A DNA stretch of 64,000 nt from Petunia secreta (GCA_029990175.1 JARKIP010000042.1:186001-250000); one strand, 5' to 3'. Shown: positions 32,784 through 43,930, numbered from the stretch's first letter. Numbers and translations: made by a program. Notes: generated from the letters alone by a model not told the origin.

Positions 32784-32789
32784 GCGCGC
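32754..32789. repeat. (GT)n-(GC)n microsatellite
   Basis: A GTGTGTG run followed by CGCGCGCG, absent at the matching place in the 5' LTR, so it arose or expanded in this copy. Confidence 0.9.
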
Positions 32790-32964
32790 ATATATAGAAT
32801 ATTATGTTATTATGTTTTAAAAATATATTTTATTATGTTAAAAAAATATATTTTATTATATTTTATATGTGTGCATATATTTAGTTAATATAGCATGGAA
32901 AGAGAAATTAGATAATAAAAGAAAAGGAGAAGAAATAGAAGAGAAAAAGCAAATTCTACCAAGC

Positions 32965-33192
32965 CATTGACAAGTTCCACGAACCATCGGCAAGTTCCAT
33001 AGAGACATCGGCAGAGTTCACCGAGGCATCAGCAAAGTTCACCGTGGCATTGGCAAAAGTTCCACCGAGCCATCGGCAAAATTCACTGAGACATCGACAA
33101 AAGTTTCACTGAGCCATCGGCATATTTCACTGATGCATCGTCATATTTCACTGATGCATCGTCATATTTCACCGATGCATCGGCAAAGCATT
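32965..33192. repeat. 21-bp tandem repeats, about eleven units
   Basis: Same CATCGGCAAAGTTCACCGAGG-type unit as in the 5' LTR. Near the end are three almost identical units CATCGTCATATTTCACTGATG-like (33120-33180), a sign of recent local duplication. Confidence 0.85.
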
Positions 33193-34228
33193 TCCTATAA
33201 ATAGCAGCATAAGTTTTGTTGTAAAGATCATCATTTGTCTTTGTAAAGCCAAATACTCTCTATAGTATTAGCTTAAGCTTTTAAGAACTGAAAGTTTATT
33301 TTGCTTTTTAAAATACTAATTGTTTCAACTTTTGTAGTATTTAATATTTTCTTCATGGAGTAATTTTCTTTCGTTGAGATATTGGATGAAGTTTGATAAA
33401 GTTATTACAGTAAAACTATTGATTTTATTATATTCTTATATTGAGGTTTTCTCTTTATCATCTTTATACACCAAGATATTGGATATTAATTATTTCTACA
33501 ATTGGATATACTTATATCTACTTACCAAAATCTTTATCTTGATTATTTTATTTCTTTTCGGGAAATAAAAATGATTTAAACAAGATTATTGATTTAGTAA
33601 AAGCTAATTGAAAGAGGATTTTGTTCACTGGTGTACTCAACTAAGAAATTCTTGTTTGAAGCCATTACTTTAATCGGTTAAATACACTAATCGAAAGAGA
33701 TGTTAAGAATCAATTTATTATTTAGTGTTTCTAGCTATCAATAAATTAATAGTTTAAGGACGAATGGTGCTGTTAATATATTGTGGTTAAGTGAAGTGGT
33801 TTTTTAGAAAAAAACAATCATTCTTTGAACAGATCTCTGTTTCACTATTAATCGATTAACTACACTAATCAAAAGAGGTGTTATTAATTGGTTACATATA
33901 TGTGATTTGTTTATATTAGAAATAAGTCACTATTTCGTTAAATAGAGAATAAGTAATAGAATTATGATTTTATCTTGCTGATTCAAAGTATCTCAACCTT
34001 TATCTTTATCTTTTATTTACATAAAAATACAAAAAATAATTACCCTACTGTTGTTTAAATTTTTAGGACTGTTAAATAATTCTCTTCTCACAAATCTATT
34101 CTCTCAAATAGTGATAAAGACAATATAATGTAGCCTAGGTGGTTCCAATCTCTGTGGGACGATATCTTAAACTATACTATAATTTGACAGAGTATGAGCA
34201 TAAAATCGTATACACTCATATCTCGTCA

Positions 34229-34506
34229 CTAGTCAAGATTGGAATTAAAGAAAGGGAAGAAAGTTGTAGAGTTGGATGACTCTAGCAGTGGTGAAGAGGA
34301 TGACAAGGATGAGCAAGTTGAGAGTCTCACAGCTCAGGTTGGTGAGTTGCAAAGTGAAGTTATCAGGTTGAAGATGAAGTAAAGGAGCAGGTGGTAACTA
34401 AGCTCATTATTCAGCATGACAGGATGGAAGATGCCTTGGTGATAGAGAGGAGGACAAACTCCAGGAACATAGCTGCTTTAATGCAACTCTTCAACTCGAA
34501 CCCCTA
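34229..34506 (+). pseudogene. Copia extra ORF, C-terminal coiled-coil part
   Basis: After the Athila-like element the frame resumes as SRLELKKGKKVVELDDSSSG, an acidic stretch, then a heptad-like helix (VESLTAQVGELQSEVIRL). One frameshift at about 34375 leads to a second helical part ending NIAALMQLFNSNP and stop at 34504-34506. It fits the C-terminal coiled coil of the extra ORF begun at 26319. The split by 6.1 kb and the 5-bp duplication show that the two parts were once one ORF. Confidence 0.7.
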
Positions 34507-35029
34507 AACTTCCAAGCTCATATCCTTGTTTCTTTTCCCCCAGCTCTCTCCTTTTATACGTTATTCAGTTTAAGACAACTTATTTTGTAACTATTTGGTT
34601 CACCTGGGTATGAATCCTGGATAAATGTTTTAATTGCCTTGTATCAATTAACTATGTTATGTTTTACTATGTTACCTTTTGGGCCCTTGGCTATTCCTGT
34701 GATTTTAGATGCAAGATAGACTTTCAACTTTATGCTCTAGACTAGTTTGTGGAACTGAAATATTTTGGAGGAGTAATATCTTTTTGATGACGCCAAAAAG
34801 GGGCAGAGTATGTTGCTGGCTTTTGGCAGTGGTTGTGTTTGTGATCATGTTCCTATTTTTTTCTATCTCACTTGTTCTTGCGCTTTGTATCTGTGGCCTG
34901 TCCTGTTTGTGCTTTATTTTTTCTAAATTAGTCTATTGCTGGTGTGAGTAGCTCTTGGTGCCAGGGAAGTTTTGCACTGTTCCTGCTATCCAGCAACCTG
35001 GGGTTTGTCATCATCAAAAGGGGAGGAAT
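34507..35029 (+). other. Copia 3' untranslated region and polypurine tract
   Basis: Non-coding sequence ending in GTTTGTCATCATCAAAAGGG and GAGGAAT (35003-35029). This is the polypurine signature of plant copia elements that precedes the 3' LTR. Confidence 0.75.
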
Positions 35030-35043
35030 ATTTTGAATCATGG

Positions 35044-35917
35044 AGCATACATTGGAGCAATCAAGGACATGTACGATGGAGCGAAGACACGAGTATGGAC
35101 AGTAGAAGGTGACTTAGGTCACTTTCTCGTTGAGACGGGGTTACACCAGGGGTCAGCCCTTAGTCCGTTTCTATTTGCTTTGATGATGGATGAATTAACA
35201 AAGAGTATTCAATGGGAGATACCATGGTGTATGTTATTTGCCAATGACATAATTTTGGTTTATGAGACCCACTGCGGAGTCAATGATTGGCTGGAGGTGT
35301 GGAGACAGACTCTAGAATCTAGAGGGTTCAAGCTGAGCAGAACGAAGATGGAATACATAAAGTATAGGTTCAGTGATGTTCCCCAGGAGTTAGATGTAGA
35401 AGTAAAGCTTGATACACAAGTCATCCCCAAGAAAGAGAGCTTCAAGTATCTTGGGTCAATTATCCAAGGTAATGGAGAAATTGACAAGGATGTCACTCAT
35501 CAGATAAAGGCTGGTTGGATGAAGTAGAGGCTAGCTTTTGGTGTCCTATGTGATAAGAAAGTGCCTCATAGGCTTAAAGGTAAGTTCTATAAAGTAGTTG
35601 TTAGACCAGCTTTACTGTATGGGGCAGAGTGTTGGCTAGTAAAGACCACCCACGTCCAGAGGAAGAGTGTAGCAGACATACGAATGCTTAGATGGATGTG
35701 TAAGCAAACTATGATGGATAAGATCAAGAACGAAGCCATTTTCGATAAGGTAGGGGTGGCCGCAGTGGTGGACAAGATGCAAGAAGCGAAGCTAAGGTGG
35801 TTTAGGAATGTGAAGAGGAGGAGCACAGATGCGCCGGTGAGGAGGTGCGAGGGGTTGGCAGTGCTAACCCTGTGTAGAGGTAGAGGTAGAGGTAGACCAA
35901 AAAAAAAATTAGGGTGA
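35044..35917 (+). pseudogene. LINE ORF2 C-terminal part (reverse transcriptase)
   Basis: Two open pieces separated by a stop at 35525-35527. They hold LHQGSALSPFLFALMMDEL (about 35142-35198), then the catalytic box as MLFANDIILVYE near 35230 with FADD changed to FAND, FKYLGSIIQGNGEID, and after the stop KGKFYKVVVRPALLYGAECW and DAPVRRCEGLAVL. These match the second half of ORF2 in the minus-strand LINE at 8719-12714. The endonuclease is missing because of 5' truncation. It cannot transpose. Confidence 0.88.
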
Positions 35918-36330
35918 GGTGATTAGGCATGACATAGTCCACCTCCAAATTACCACGGACATGACCCTAGATAGGAAAAAGTGGAGGTCGAGGATTAGGG
36001 TAGAGGGATGAATACTAATTGAGCGATTTTTAATATATTATACTTTCATCTTACTCTGCTTACTCTGGATTTTATTTTTTATTGGTGTTTTCTATTTATC
36101 TTGAACATGTTTGAGTGCTTCTAGCAGTATTTCATTTCATTTCATTTATTTTGATATTGTCATCTTGCCTCTCTCAGATATGTTTCTCACTGATGTTATT
36201 TAGCTAAGGGCCTATCGGAAACAACCTCTCCACCTTGGTGGAAGTAAGTTCTGCGTACATCTCACTCTTCCCAGACCCCAGCTTGGTAGGATACTACTGT
36301 GTATGATGTTGTTGTTGTTGTTGTTGTTAT
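35044..36330 (+). mobile_element. 5'-truncated RTE LINE in copia 3' LTR
   Basis: It begins abruptly inside the reverse transcriptase domain and ends in the conserved 3' block (CGGAAACAACCTCTCCACC, CTGCGTACATCTCACTCTTC) with a (GTT)n tail at 36307-36328. The element is therefore complete at its 3' end and truncated at its 5' end, the usual LINE pattern. Only a short ATGG repeat is visible as possible target duplication. Confidence 0.85.
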
Positions 36331-37088
36331 GGCTTTGATGATTTACAAACCTAAGGAATGTAAGTTCGAAACAAGTCTGATAAGTGCAATTGATGAGATA
36401 TCCAGAAGAAACTATGAGCACTTGGTGAAACTATGGATAGCTGCAGTGAATTAGAGTTCTATTTATGAAATGAGTCCAATTACTTTGGTGATTGGAAAAG
36501 GAAGATGGTTCAAAGGAGGAATCTTCTGTTCACACAGTAGAGGTGGGAAACTGAGAGAAATCCTATCACCGAAGGCATAAAAAGGAAAAAGAACAGTCCA
36601 AGTGATTCATTCACTCAACTAGAGAAGAGGAGGCAAAGCATATTCTGCAGATCTTTGGCATTGCACTAGTTTACTGAGAGTGAAGACACTATAGCTAATT
36701 ATTTCAGTTAGTTGTTTTGTTTTCAAGTATTTGAATTGTAAATTGTTAAAGAATTTTGTTAGGATCTTTTGTGAAACTTTAAGTTGTGTGTTCATTCAAA
36801 CTAGAATTTAGTTTGAGTGAACTTATGGCTAGAGTTTTAGTCCTAGGTTATTGGTAGTAGCCTGAATTTGCTCGTGTGTTAGTGAAGTTCTTCAAATCCC
36901 ATATCCGGGTTGCGGTTTTTTTCTCCCTTGAGCAAGGAGATTTTTCCACGTAAAAATCTGTTGTCTTTATTTTATCATTCCTGCTTTGTTGAACATGGTT
37001 CCCATATGTGTTAAATAAAAAATCAGTCAGTGTCACTATTTACCCCCTCTCTAGTGTCACATTAGAGTGCACCAAGTATAACAGCTAT

Positions 37089-37196
37089 TAATGTTATTGC
37101 GACGTTATTCAAGATCTGAATGATTTAAATCTATTCAGAAACAAATAAATAGTGAAAAATAGAACAAATAAATCTACTTAATGATTGAGATTTTTG
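37089..37196. other. Short spacer between copia and gypsy element B
   Basis: About 108 bp of AT-rich sequence, the only DNA between the two nests. No feature seen. Confidence 0.6.
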
Positions 37197-37657
37197 TGTT
37201 GGCAAAAATACGCCACCCATTATTACGAGGATACGAGTCCAGCTAGTGAGATTGGACTTATCTTACAAGTCAGCAGGCACAGAGGATATACGCCTACTCT
37301 ACGAGTTACGACTGTTCAGACGGCACGGACGTAGGACGCAAGGCATACATCCCGCCGCCTTAGGTTTACAGTCTCCTAGTTAGAATTTCGTATATACCAC
37401 CGCCTTGAGTTTGTAGGCCCATGGTCTCTATTAGTCTTTCTATTTACCATAATTAGGACTAAGTAATTTTAATATAAATACCCCCTCCTTAAATTGTATT
37501 GTACATCAAGCGATTCACACCGAATCCGGCTATTCTCAAGGAATAAAACTCTTTACTTTCTTTTTTATTATTTTCCTCTCTATTCACTTACTTTTTCATC
37601 GTATTTTACAGTATTGTGTGTGACCCTCTCTAAATTTAATTGTTTAATCATAAATAG
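37197..37657 (+). repeat. Element B 5' LTR
   Basis: Starts TGTTGGCAAAAATACGCC. It matches 58638 onward through the stretch ending AATTTAATTGTTTAATC, where the two copies then differ by an indel of about 19 bp, leaving the right border uncertain by about 20 bp. Confidence 0.8.
37473..37480 (+). promoter_or_regulatory. TATA box of element B 5' LTR
   Basis: TATAAATACCCCC; the partner at 58916 reads TATAAATATCC. Confidence 0.6.
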
Positions 37658-37675
37658 ATTGGCGACCATGCAAAT
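37658..37675 (+). other. Primer binding site region of element B
   Basis: ATTGGCGACCATGCAAATG follows the LTR. The TTGGCGACC core is typical of Tat-lineage priming sites, but the rest is diverged, so I do not name the tRNA. Confidence 0.55.
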
Positions 37676-37706
37676 GTAGGTATTATACGAAGGAAAATGC
37701 ACAGTC

Positions 37707-38126
37707 ATGTCAGACGACAATGACAACATCCCAGAGAACACTACCGACGCAGTAGAAGAGTCCGCAAAGGATCCTAGCGATCCAAGCGTGCAGCCAAAGG
37801 ATCTTGCCAAAGAGCCGGTCCATGTCGCCAGCGATGGCGAAGGCGATCAACCATGCGAAGGTAATTCTGAGTTTAGAGGTTTCGTTGTCAATCTCATCAA
37901 AACTCTGTCAGAATGGGCAGAGCAAAACTCGGTCAACATGGCTGAGGGCATATCCCAAAAGGTAGGAGCGGCGTTCGCTGGATCGTCTCAGAGGAAAGCA
38001 TCCCTTGCGAGGACCAACGCCCGTGAACGATTTACCAGCATCCGCTCCTAGCCGCAAGCTCAACACGGATGCCGCCTCTGGAGGTTCAACAACAGTCAAT
38101 AATCAAGACCTCAAAGGAACACTTGT
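37707..38126 (+). pseudogene. Element B gag N-terminus
   Basis: The ATG at 37707 opens a 114-codon frame (MSDDNDNIPENTTDAVEES...), acidic at first, then a short helical segment (FVVNLIKTLSEWAEQ) and a basic Ser/Arg region, as in Tat-type gag N-termini. It stops at 38049-38051. The neighbouring frame stays open to the border of insertion C (NDLPASAPSRKLNTDAASGG), so a single frameshift near 38020 is likely. The capsid core is missing, lost at insertion C and the associated deletion. Confidence 0.7.
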
Positions 38127-38321
38127 TGTTAACACCCAATTTTGTATCGGAATTTTCAATTAACGTCTAATTATTTTTAAAATAAGGATAATTTTTAGGA
38201 TAAATTAAGTTCGTAATTTTAACGGAAAAGGGCCATAATTATTCTTCATTATAAGTCCCGGCCTATTTACGCAATACGCATTTTCTATTTTTCTTAGCTC
38301 AATTCTAAAAACCCTCACCCC

Positions 38322-38328
38322 TATAAAA
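38322..38328 (+). promoter_or_regulatory. TATA box of element C LTR
   Basis: CCCCTATAAAACCTTAAACC, about 195 bp into the LTR. Confidence 0.55.
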
Positions 38329-39502
38329 CCTTAAACCCTAGCCTCTTATCCTCATTATTCATCATCATCTTCACTCCCCTACACAAAAAGAAAAAATGAG
38401 ATATAGCATTTTTTTCATCTACACACACAAAATTCCCAAACCCTTGTCCACCACCAGGGAATAAAAAGCAACCCCCTCATCTTCTCCAAAAACCTTCCAC
38501 ACACACATAAACAGATCCGAAATAGGGCTATGCTGAAACCCCACCACCTTCGCCGGATTTTTCACTGGAAAACCGCCATCACTGTTTGCTTTGTTCTTTC
38601 CGGTTCCTCTGTGGTTGTTTATCGTTAGCTGAAACTAAAATAGACAGAGGACGGAGTTGAAGCGACGTCGTGCGCTACTCGCCGGAAAAAGCCACCGGCA
38701 GTCGCTCCTCCATCTTGTTGGCTACTGCTCCGTTTCATTTGTTTCACTGATCTTCTTACCATAAAGAGCTAAAGTCTACGCTTTTCGTTGCTGCTGTTTT
38801 GTTTCGCCGGAAACTTGTTTTCCCGGCCTCTCCGTTTTCTGCCTTTATTTATTTTGAAAGCATATATCACTGATTTCTTATGAGTCTTTGCAGATCTTCT
38901 ACCTGTGTTTGCTGCTAGATCGATTATTTACTACTGGGTTGACCCAGATCGTGAAGCGCTAGAACTGGGTTGACTGTTGGTTTTGAATTTAGTTAATCCG
39001 TCATTAGGCTTGCCTATGCAGTTGCTTGATCGGTCTATTTCATTTGGAATACTGTAATTTTTTTGATATAATTGTCTTTGCTCTAACCGGTTCTTTGTTG
39101 AAAGGATTTAATTTGGCAGCCTAATCGTGTAAATGACAGTGGATCACTTTCCCTGGCCTTGCTGCTGATTTTGAACGGATACTATACCATGTCGCAGGCC
39201 TATGAAAACAATTTATTTGAGGCCTAAACACTGATTTAAATATGATACTACACGTGGCCGATGACATTTTGAAGGTCAAAGCAATCCCTTCCATTACATA
39301 CGCATTGTCCCTTGTCCCTACGAATAAATAGGCGATGATGAATGTATGAATTTAATACAAAGCAAGTCGAATAGAGTGGTGGGTTTGGTACTTGGCATGG
39401 AAACCGGCCCGGGCTCCGTGTTTGCAGCCGTACCAACATCCCGAGCCTCTACTCGACACGTCATACAAACCTGAGCCTAAATTTTACAAAAACAAAACCT
39501 CA

Positions 39503-39610
39503 TTACTCTTATTATTATTCTTATTACAATTATTATTATTATTATGATTATTATCATCATTTTATCATTATTATTATTATTACTTTATTACTTTATTATT
39601 ATTATTTTAT
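39503..39610. repeat. ATT-rich microsatellite
   Basis: Interrupted TTATTATTA runs within the element C LTR. Confidence 0.85.
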
Positions 39611-40047
39611 TAGTTATTACGTTTTATTATCGTACTAATTCAATTTCATTTGTTTGTTTTTGTGACGTACATTGGGCATGAATATTTGGGATCGAGTCAG
39701 CTAAACTCACCAATCGGGATGGTTTGCATTGGCTTGGAGTCGTGTTGGGCTCAAGCATTCAAGAAAATGAGACATTAAAAATTTAGAAAATTCAAGACTC
39801 CCGCGAGTTGATCAATTTTCCGGGTTCTATCTTTAACTTTGCCTTCCTTTCCTTAGGGATATTTATGTAAATAAATGTGTAAATATTTGTTTTATCAATA
39901 ATATTTGATTTTTTGTATATTGCTTTACTTTATGTTCATTACTTTTTATTTTGAAGTCGTTATTTAATTTATTGTAAATTGGGACTATTTTAGCAAATGC
40001 GTGCAAGTAAAAAGAAATATTTTGCAAATAAGCTTTTTGTTCGATTA

Positions 40048-40048
<1 letters not shown>

Positions 40049-40118
<70 letters not shown>

Positions 40119-40130
40119 TACTATTATTAT
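40049..40130. repeat. (ATT)n microsatellite
   Basis: About 27 near-perfect ATT units in the element C LTR. Confidence 0.95.
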
Positions 40131-40472
40131 TTATTACTATTTTTAAATAATTTTTTGCAAGAAAAGCGCACTTGTAAATATTTGGAAACCTGTCGGATTA
40201 ACCGTTGTTAACGGAATTTCGAAAGTGCCTTAAAAACCTTTTTTCGAAATTAACAAAACCTCTTACCTTTAGAATCTCTGAAGGAAAGACTGCCTTTTTA
40301 TAAAAACGGAGTTTTTGCACGCATTTGCTTATTTGGTTCCCTGTTTTCCTTAAATTGGGTGGCAACTCCAAAAAAAAAAAAAAAAAAAAAAAAAACTCCA
40401 AAAGAGTTAGTCCATTCAGTTGATATTCCTGAATTTAATCCTTTGGGGTTAGTTTTTTGGGGGTTCAACAGC

Positions 40473-40491
40473 ATGGCGACTCCGCTGGGGA
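40473..40491 (+). other. Primer binding site of element C
   Basis: ATGGCGACTCCGCTGGGGA two bases after the LTR; this form is characteristic of Tat-lineage gypsy elements. Confidence 0.8.
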
Positions 40492-41423
40492 GCAATAAAG
40501 GTTTTGACCATAAAGGTTTCCAATTATTTGCAACTAGCCTGCTTAATTTATTTGCTTAATTATATCTGTTTGTTCGTGTGCCACGGAAAGCATGTCACTA
40601 CACCCTTATTTATGCACATATATAAACTGGCATTCCGTTCATATTTTCCCTACTCCTGGGAACCTCTTGCATTCTCATGCAAAATATCTGCGAGGTGTGT
40701 GCATATGCATACGCACCCGCACCCGCACTTTCTTCCAGTAAAGAACCCTTTGACGAGTTGGTGTACCGGCGGATTGTCGTGGGAGTAATTCGACCACGAA
40801 GCCGCCTGCCACTCACCTGTTAGCCTCAACCGTTAACCCACTCTTAGACGGAGCTTTAGGAGCATGCATGCATTTATACCTAGTCTGGACTCGGTCCTTG
40901 GTACCACCTCCATAGTTAGGAACTTCCCTTACGTCAACAGATTTTTGAAACCCAACGACAATACATATTATGTGCTATGTGATAATGAATCCTCAGTCCT
41001 AGCCATGTCTTGAACAAAATCAGATTTAGAATTTTGTCTCCCATTTTGTCTTTTAGGTTAGAAAATGGAAGAATTTAGCAGAGTCTATGTGGTCATAGCA
41101 GTCCACGGATAATTTGACATCATAGTGCAGAATTTTGTGAACAAGACAGAATAGTAGTCTGGGGAAAGTAAGGGAGATTTGGTTGATTTGTGTTTTGGAG
41201 ATGGCCTGGTGTAGTGAGATCTAAGAAGTGAAGCCCCTGGTGTCTTTAAAAGGATCAGTGGGGTCCCTCTCGTGAATGGATTTGCGTGTGTGCAGGCCTA
41301 TGTTGACTGTCCAGCTGCATTCATGATAATTGAAGTATGCTTGTCGCATACTAGGAAAGTGGGGCCCCTATGTCTATAAACGACCAATGGGGTCCCTCCT
41401 TGAAGACCAGTGCGATCTTGGCT

Positions 41424-41546
41424 ACCTAGGAAACTGAGAGGCTTGATCAAAGCCGAGGACCAGTGAGGAGCCCTATGAACAAGGTCTGTGAGCCTTGCAA
41501 AACCTAGGAAGCTGAGAGGCTTGTCCAAAACCAAGGACTAGTGAGG
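41424..41546. repeat. 45-bp direct repeat, 78-bp period
   Basis: ACCTAGGAAACTGAGAGGCT... at 41424-41468 and ACCTAGGAAGCTGAGAGGCT... at 41502-41546, a few mismatches. Nearby, blocks with ATCAGTGGGGTCCCTC and CCAATGGGGTCCCTCC (about 41254 and 41386) are also repeated. Confidence 0.75.
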
Positions 41547-43930
41547 TTTTATTTGTAAAAGGTCAATTGGAACCTTTTATGTTTACAGTCTGGTATTGTG
41601 AAGGCAGTTGGAAATTTCACCCTTGGATGTTATAAAATAATTGGGACTTGTGCTTGGAGGAGTGTAGATGTTTGCAAAAAGTGTATAGGGGATTGTTTCA
41701 GGTTTTAGGCATTTGGGTTTAGAATTTTGTGCTGATGTTGTAAAGAGCATGAGCTGCATTGGAATTTCGAGTTGATACCAACTTTTGGAAGATAGTTGAG
41801 ATAAAGGAGTTGCAGTGTCAAGGCGGAGAGACGATTGTTATCAATTATGGTTATTATTTATTGCTTACTCTAAGTCTGAATTGCTCAGAACTGGCATGAA
41901 CTATTTTTCGTTACTACTTGTTTGCGCGTTTAGGCTTACCTCTAGCACAAAGAGGTACCTTACAGGGTAGGACGCATTTGCATATTTATTTACGCTCAAC
42001 TACTTGTGATTGTCACATGTTAATTGCTTGTCTTGCTTTATTTGCTCAAAATGCGTTAAATACTAGGTGTTGCTGGCTTGTGTGCAATCTTATGAATGAC
42101 ATTCAAACTAACATAGTTACCCTTTGAAGTTTCTTTGTTTTGTTTATTTCTCTAGCAGAAGTTTGATTTGTAAAGTGGTTAACCATGCAAATCACGCAAG
42201 ATTCAAAATCTAATTGATGGTAGACGCTCTAGCTCGTGAACGATGCAGTACCAGAAGCTAATTGCATTGTTTGAAAGGACTTGACGATTGAACTTAGTAG
42301 CATTATTTTCAATTTTAATTCAGATTGAGGCACTGAATTGCATTGTACTTTAAAACTTATGTTAATATGATTCAACTCAATTTGAATTTATGAAAGTTGA
42401 AATAAAATGCATCGTATTCTTATTATATTATTTACGCCTGCATTTATATTTGTTTCTGTTTCAAAATTAAAATTGATAAACCTTCCAAAGCTTTGCTTGT
42501 GACGTATGGCATAGCAACTGAACAGTTTAAAAACGACGCACTGAAAAGTTATTGTCTGCGCTCTTTGGATATCGCACTACTGTTAGAACTTCAACTGGGG
42601 CAGTTTTTATTTGTTGGTATATGGCGTTTGAAGAAATCTTATTCGAATAAATGAAATTTCTCTCTTTGAGAATCCTTCAAGAAGATGATTGGAAAGATGC
42701 AGAATGCGTAAAGAGTATTTAATAATTGCTGATAAGACGCAGTCCATATGCAATTTTTTCAAAATATAATCAGCAATGCATTTTGTAAGAAATTCAAGTG
42801 GATGGACTATTAAACTGGGGCAATTTGCATGCAGAACTACGCACGGTCTGATTCCCAAGGAGGGATACGTAGGCTCCCCCATCGGGCTCGACCCTTTAGC
42901 ATTTAAATATTTATTTTTCCCCAAGAAGGACAACTGGGGCAATTTTGCAAAAACTAGTTGGAGATGTGAAGATAATAACTGGGGCAGAATTTTGCAAGAA
43001 GCAGCATTGGTTATTAAAGATGAATTGGCAAGAACGTTGTAATCGGCTAAGCGAACAGTGCAAAATCTAAGACAAATGACGTTCAGTTTGTTTTAAGATA
43101 TGTCACAAGTTTAGGTCAAGGCAAACATTTTTAAAATGCATGCCTTCATTTGCATGTTTGCTTTACTTACTATATTGCATTAAATTAATTTACCCTTGCC
43201 TCTATTTTTTCAAAAACTACCATGCTATTAAGTTCATGAGCGAAGTTCTTGAACATGATTCGCAAATGCAAGTTCGAGGAAGACAAGAAAACAACATTAG
43301 CAGCAGCAACAAGATCAAGATCAAGATCAAGTCAGCACAAATCAAATGCTTCTCCCTTCCCCCCTCCCCTTCCCCCCCCCCCCCACCCCCCAAAAAAAAC
43401 TAACAATTTTTCTTTGAGAGCAGGAACATGAAAGCTTGCAATGAAAGGATCATTCGCACTATGGATGAATAATTTATGGAACGCGCATTCAAAGTTGCCT
43501 TGCATATTGCGTCGCATTACCTTTTTCATGACTTAAAGCGTTATGCTTTGCCATAAGTTATTGCCGAACATGCGGCATTTCTACATCTATGATTTTCATT
43601 CCCAAATAAGCAATGAAGCCGAGGCATGTGTTATATTTTCAAATCACTCCAAAATAAGCATTGCCTGATTTTTAATTGACAATCCACTCAAGGCCATCAT
43701 TGCCCGGTTGTCTCGCCAATTGATTTATCAAATGGCTATTGCACTGATTACATTTCCGCACTGCTTTGCTTTGCATTTGCTTTAAATTCTGCCTTTATAT
43801 TTGCTTTAAATTAATGCCTTACTTTACTTTTTCAGGTCAACCATCAGTTTCTCAAAGATTATTCGCGTTGTCGTATATGCAGTGGAAATATATTTTTTTT
43901 CTTTTTCATTATAGACTTTGCTTTATTATT

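Larger units (their letters stand above)
28094..34228 (+). mobile_element. Athila-like Ty3/gypsy element, non-autonomous
   Basis: LTRs 28094-29769 and 32744-34228 start TGAT(G/A)GATAT and end TCGTCA. CCAGT (28089-28093) and CTAGT (34229-34233) form a target duplication with one mismatch. The PBS TGGCGCTGTTGTCGGGGAT resembles the Asp-tRNA-type PBS of the Athila group. The internal region is only about 3 kb and holds gag-like scraps; no protease, RT or integrase was found. The element splits the copia extra ORF, which continues in a coiled-coil tail right after the right target duplication. Confidence 0.85.
32744..34228 (+). repeat. Athila-like 3' LTR
   Basis: 1485-bp partner of 28094-29769. 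It contains a GT/GC microsatellite near its start (32754-32789), an expanded 21-bp array, and TATA-like CCTATAAATAG at about 33195. It lacks the MITE. Confidence 0.88.
4500..37083 (+). mobile_element. Old Ty1/copia retrotransposon carrying four nested insertions
   Basis: Order along the plus strand: 5' LTR, PBS, gag, protease, integrase, reverse transcriptase, RNase H (the copia domain order), an extra ORF, polypurine tract and 3' LTR. The two LTR copies align from TGTTGACTCATG to the sequence GCACCAAATATAAAA/GCACCAAGTATAACA. They are flanked by ACTAT (4495-4499) and GCTAT (37084-37088), a target duplication with one mismatch. Insertions at 8719-12714, 14558-25885, 28094-34228 and about 35044-36330 account for roughly 23 kb, leaving a host element near 10 kb. 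The LTRs differ by more than ten percent by eye in their first 80 bp, and all ORFs are broken, so it is old and the outermost layer. Confidence 0.9.
35030..37083 (+). repeat. Copia 3' LTR, interrupted by a LINE
   Basis: The first bases (TTTTGAATCATGG, compare TGTTGACTCATG in the 5' LTR) are at 35030-35043. The rest runs from 36329 (ATGGCTTTGATGATTTACAA) to 37083. The LINE separates them. The end ...GCACCAAGTATAACA is followed by GCTAT, the right target duplication of the whole copia element. Confidence 0.82.
38127..40470 (+). repeat. Element C LTR
   Basis: 2344 bp, almost the same length and same starting motif as element D's LTR, but diverged inside. It has TATA-like CTATAAAACC at 38321-38330 and AAACCCTAGCC just after. 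ATT-rich microsatellites are at 39503-39610 and 40049-40130. A poly-A run is at 40371-40394. Confidence 0.75.
38127..43930 (+). mobile_element. Element C: Tat-lineage gypsy element with one LTR only
   Basis: It has a 2.34-kb LTR (38127-40470) starting TGTTAACACCCAATTTTG and ending TTCAACA, then the PBS TGGCGACTCCGCTGGGGA. The next 3.4 kb of internal DNA have no recognisable gag or pol. A block near 42834-42900 (GAACTACGCACGGTCTGATT, GGGATACGTAGGC) resembles the 3' non-coding region of Tat elements and has a counterpart in element D near 53670. No second LTR exists before element B protease sequence resumes, so the 3' half was probably lost by deletion. The right border (about 43930) is approximate. 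Confidence 0.7.
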
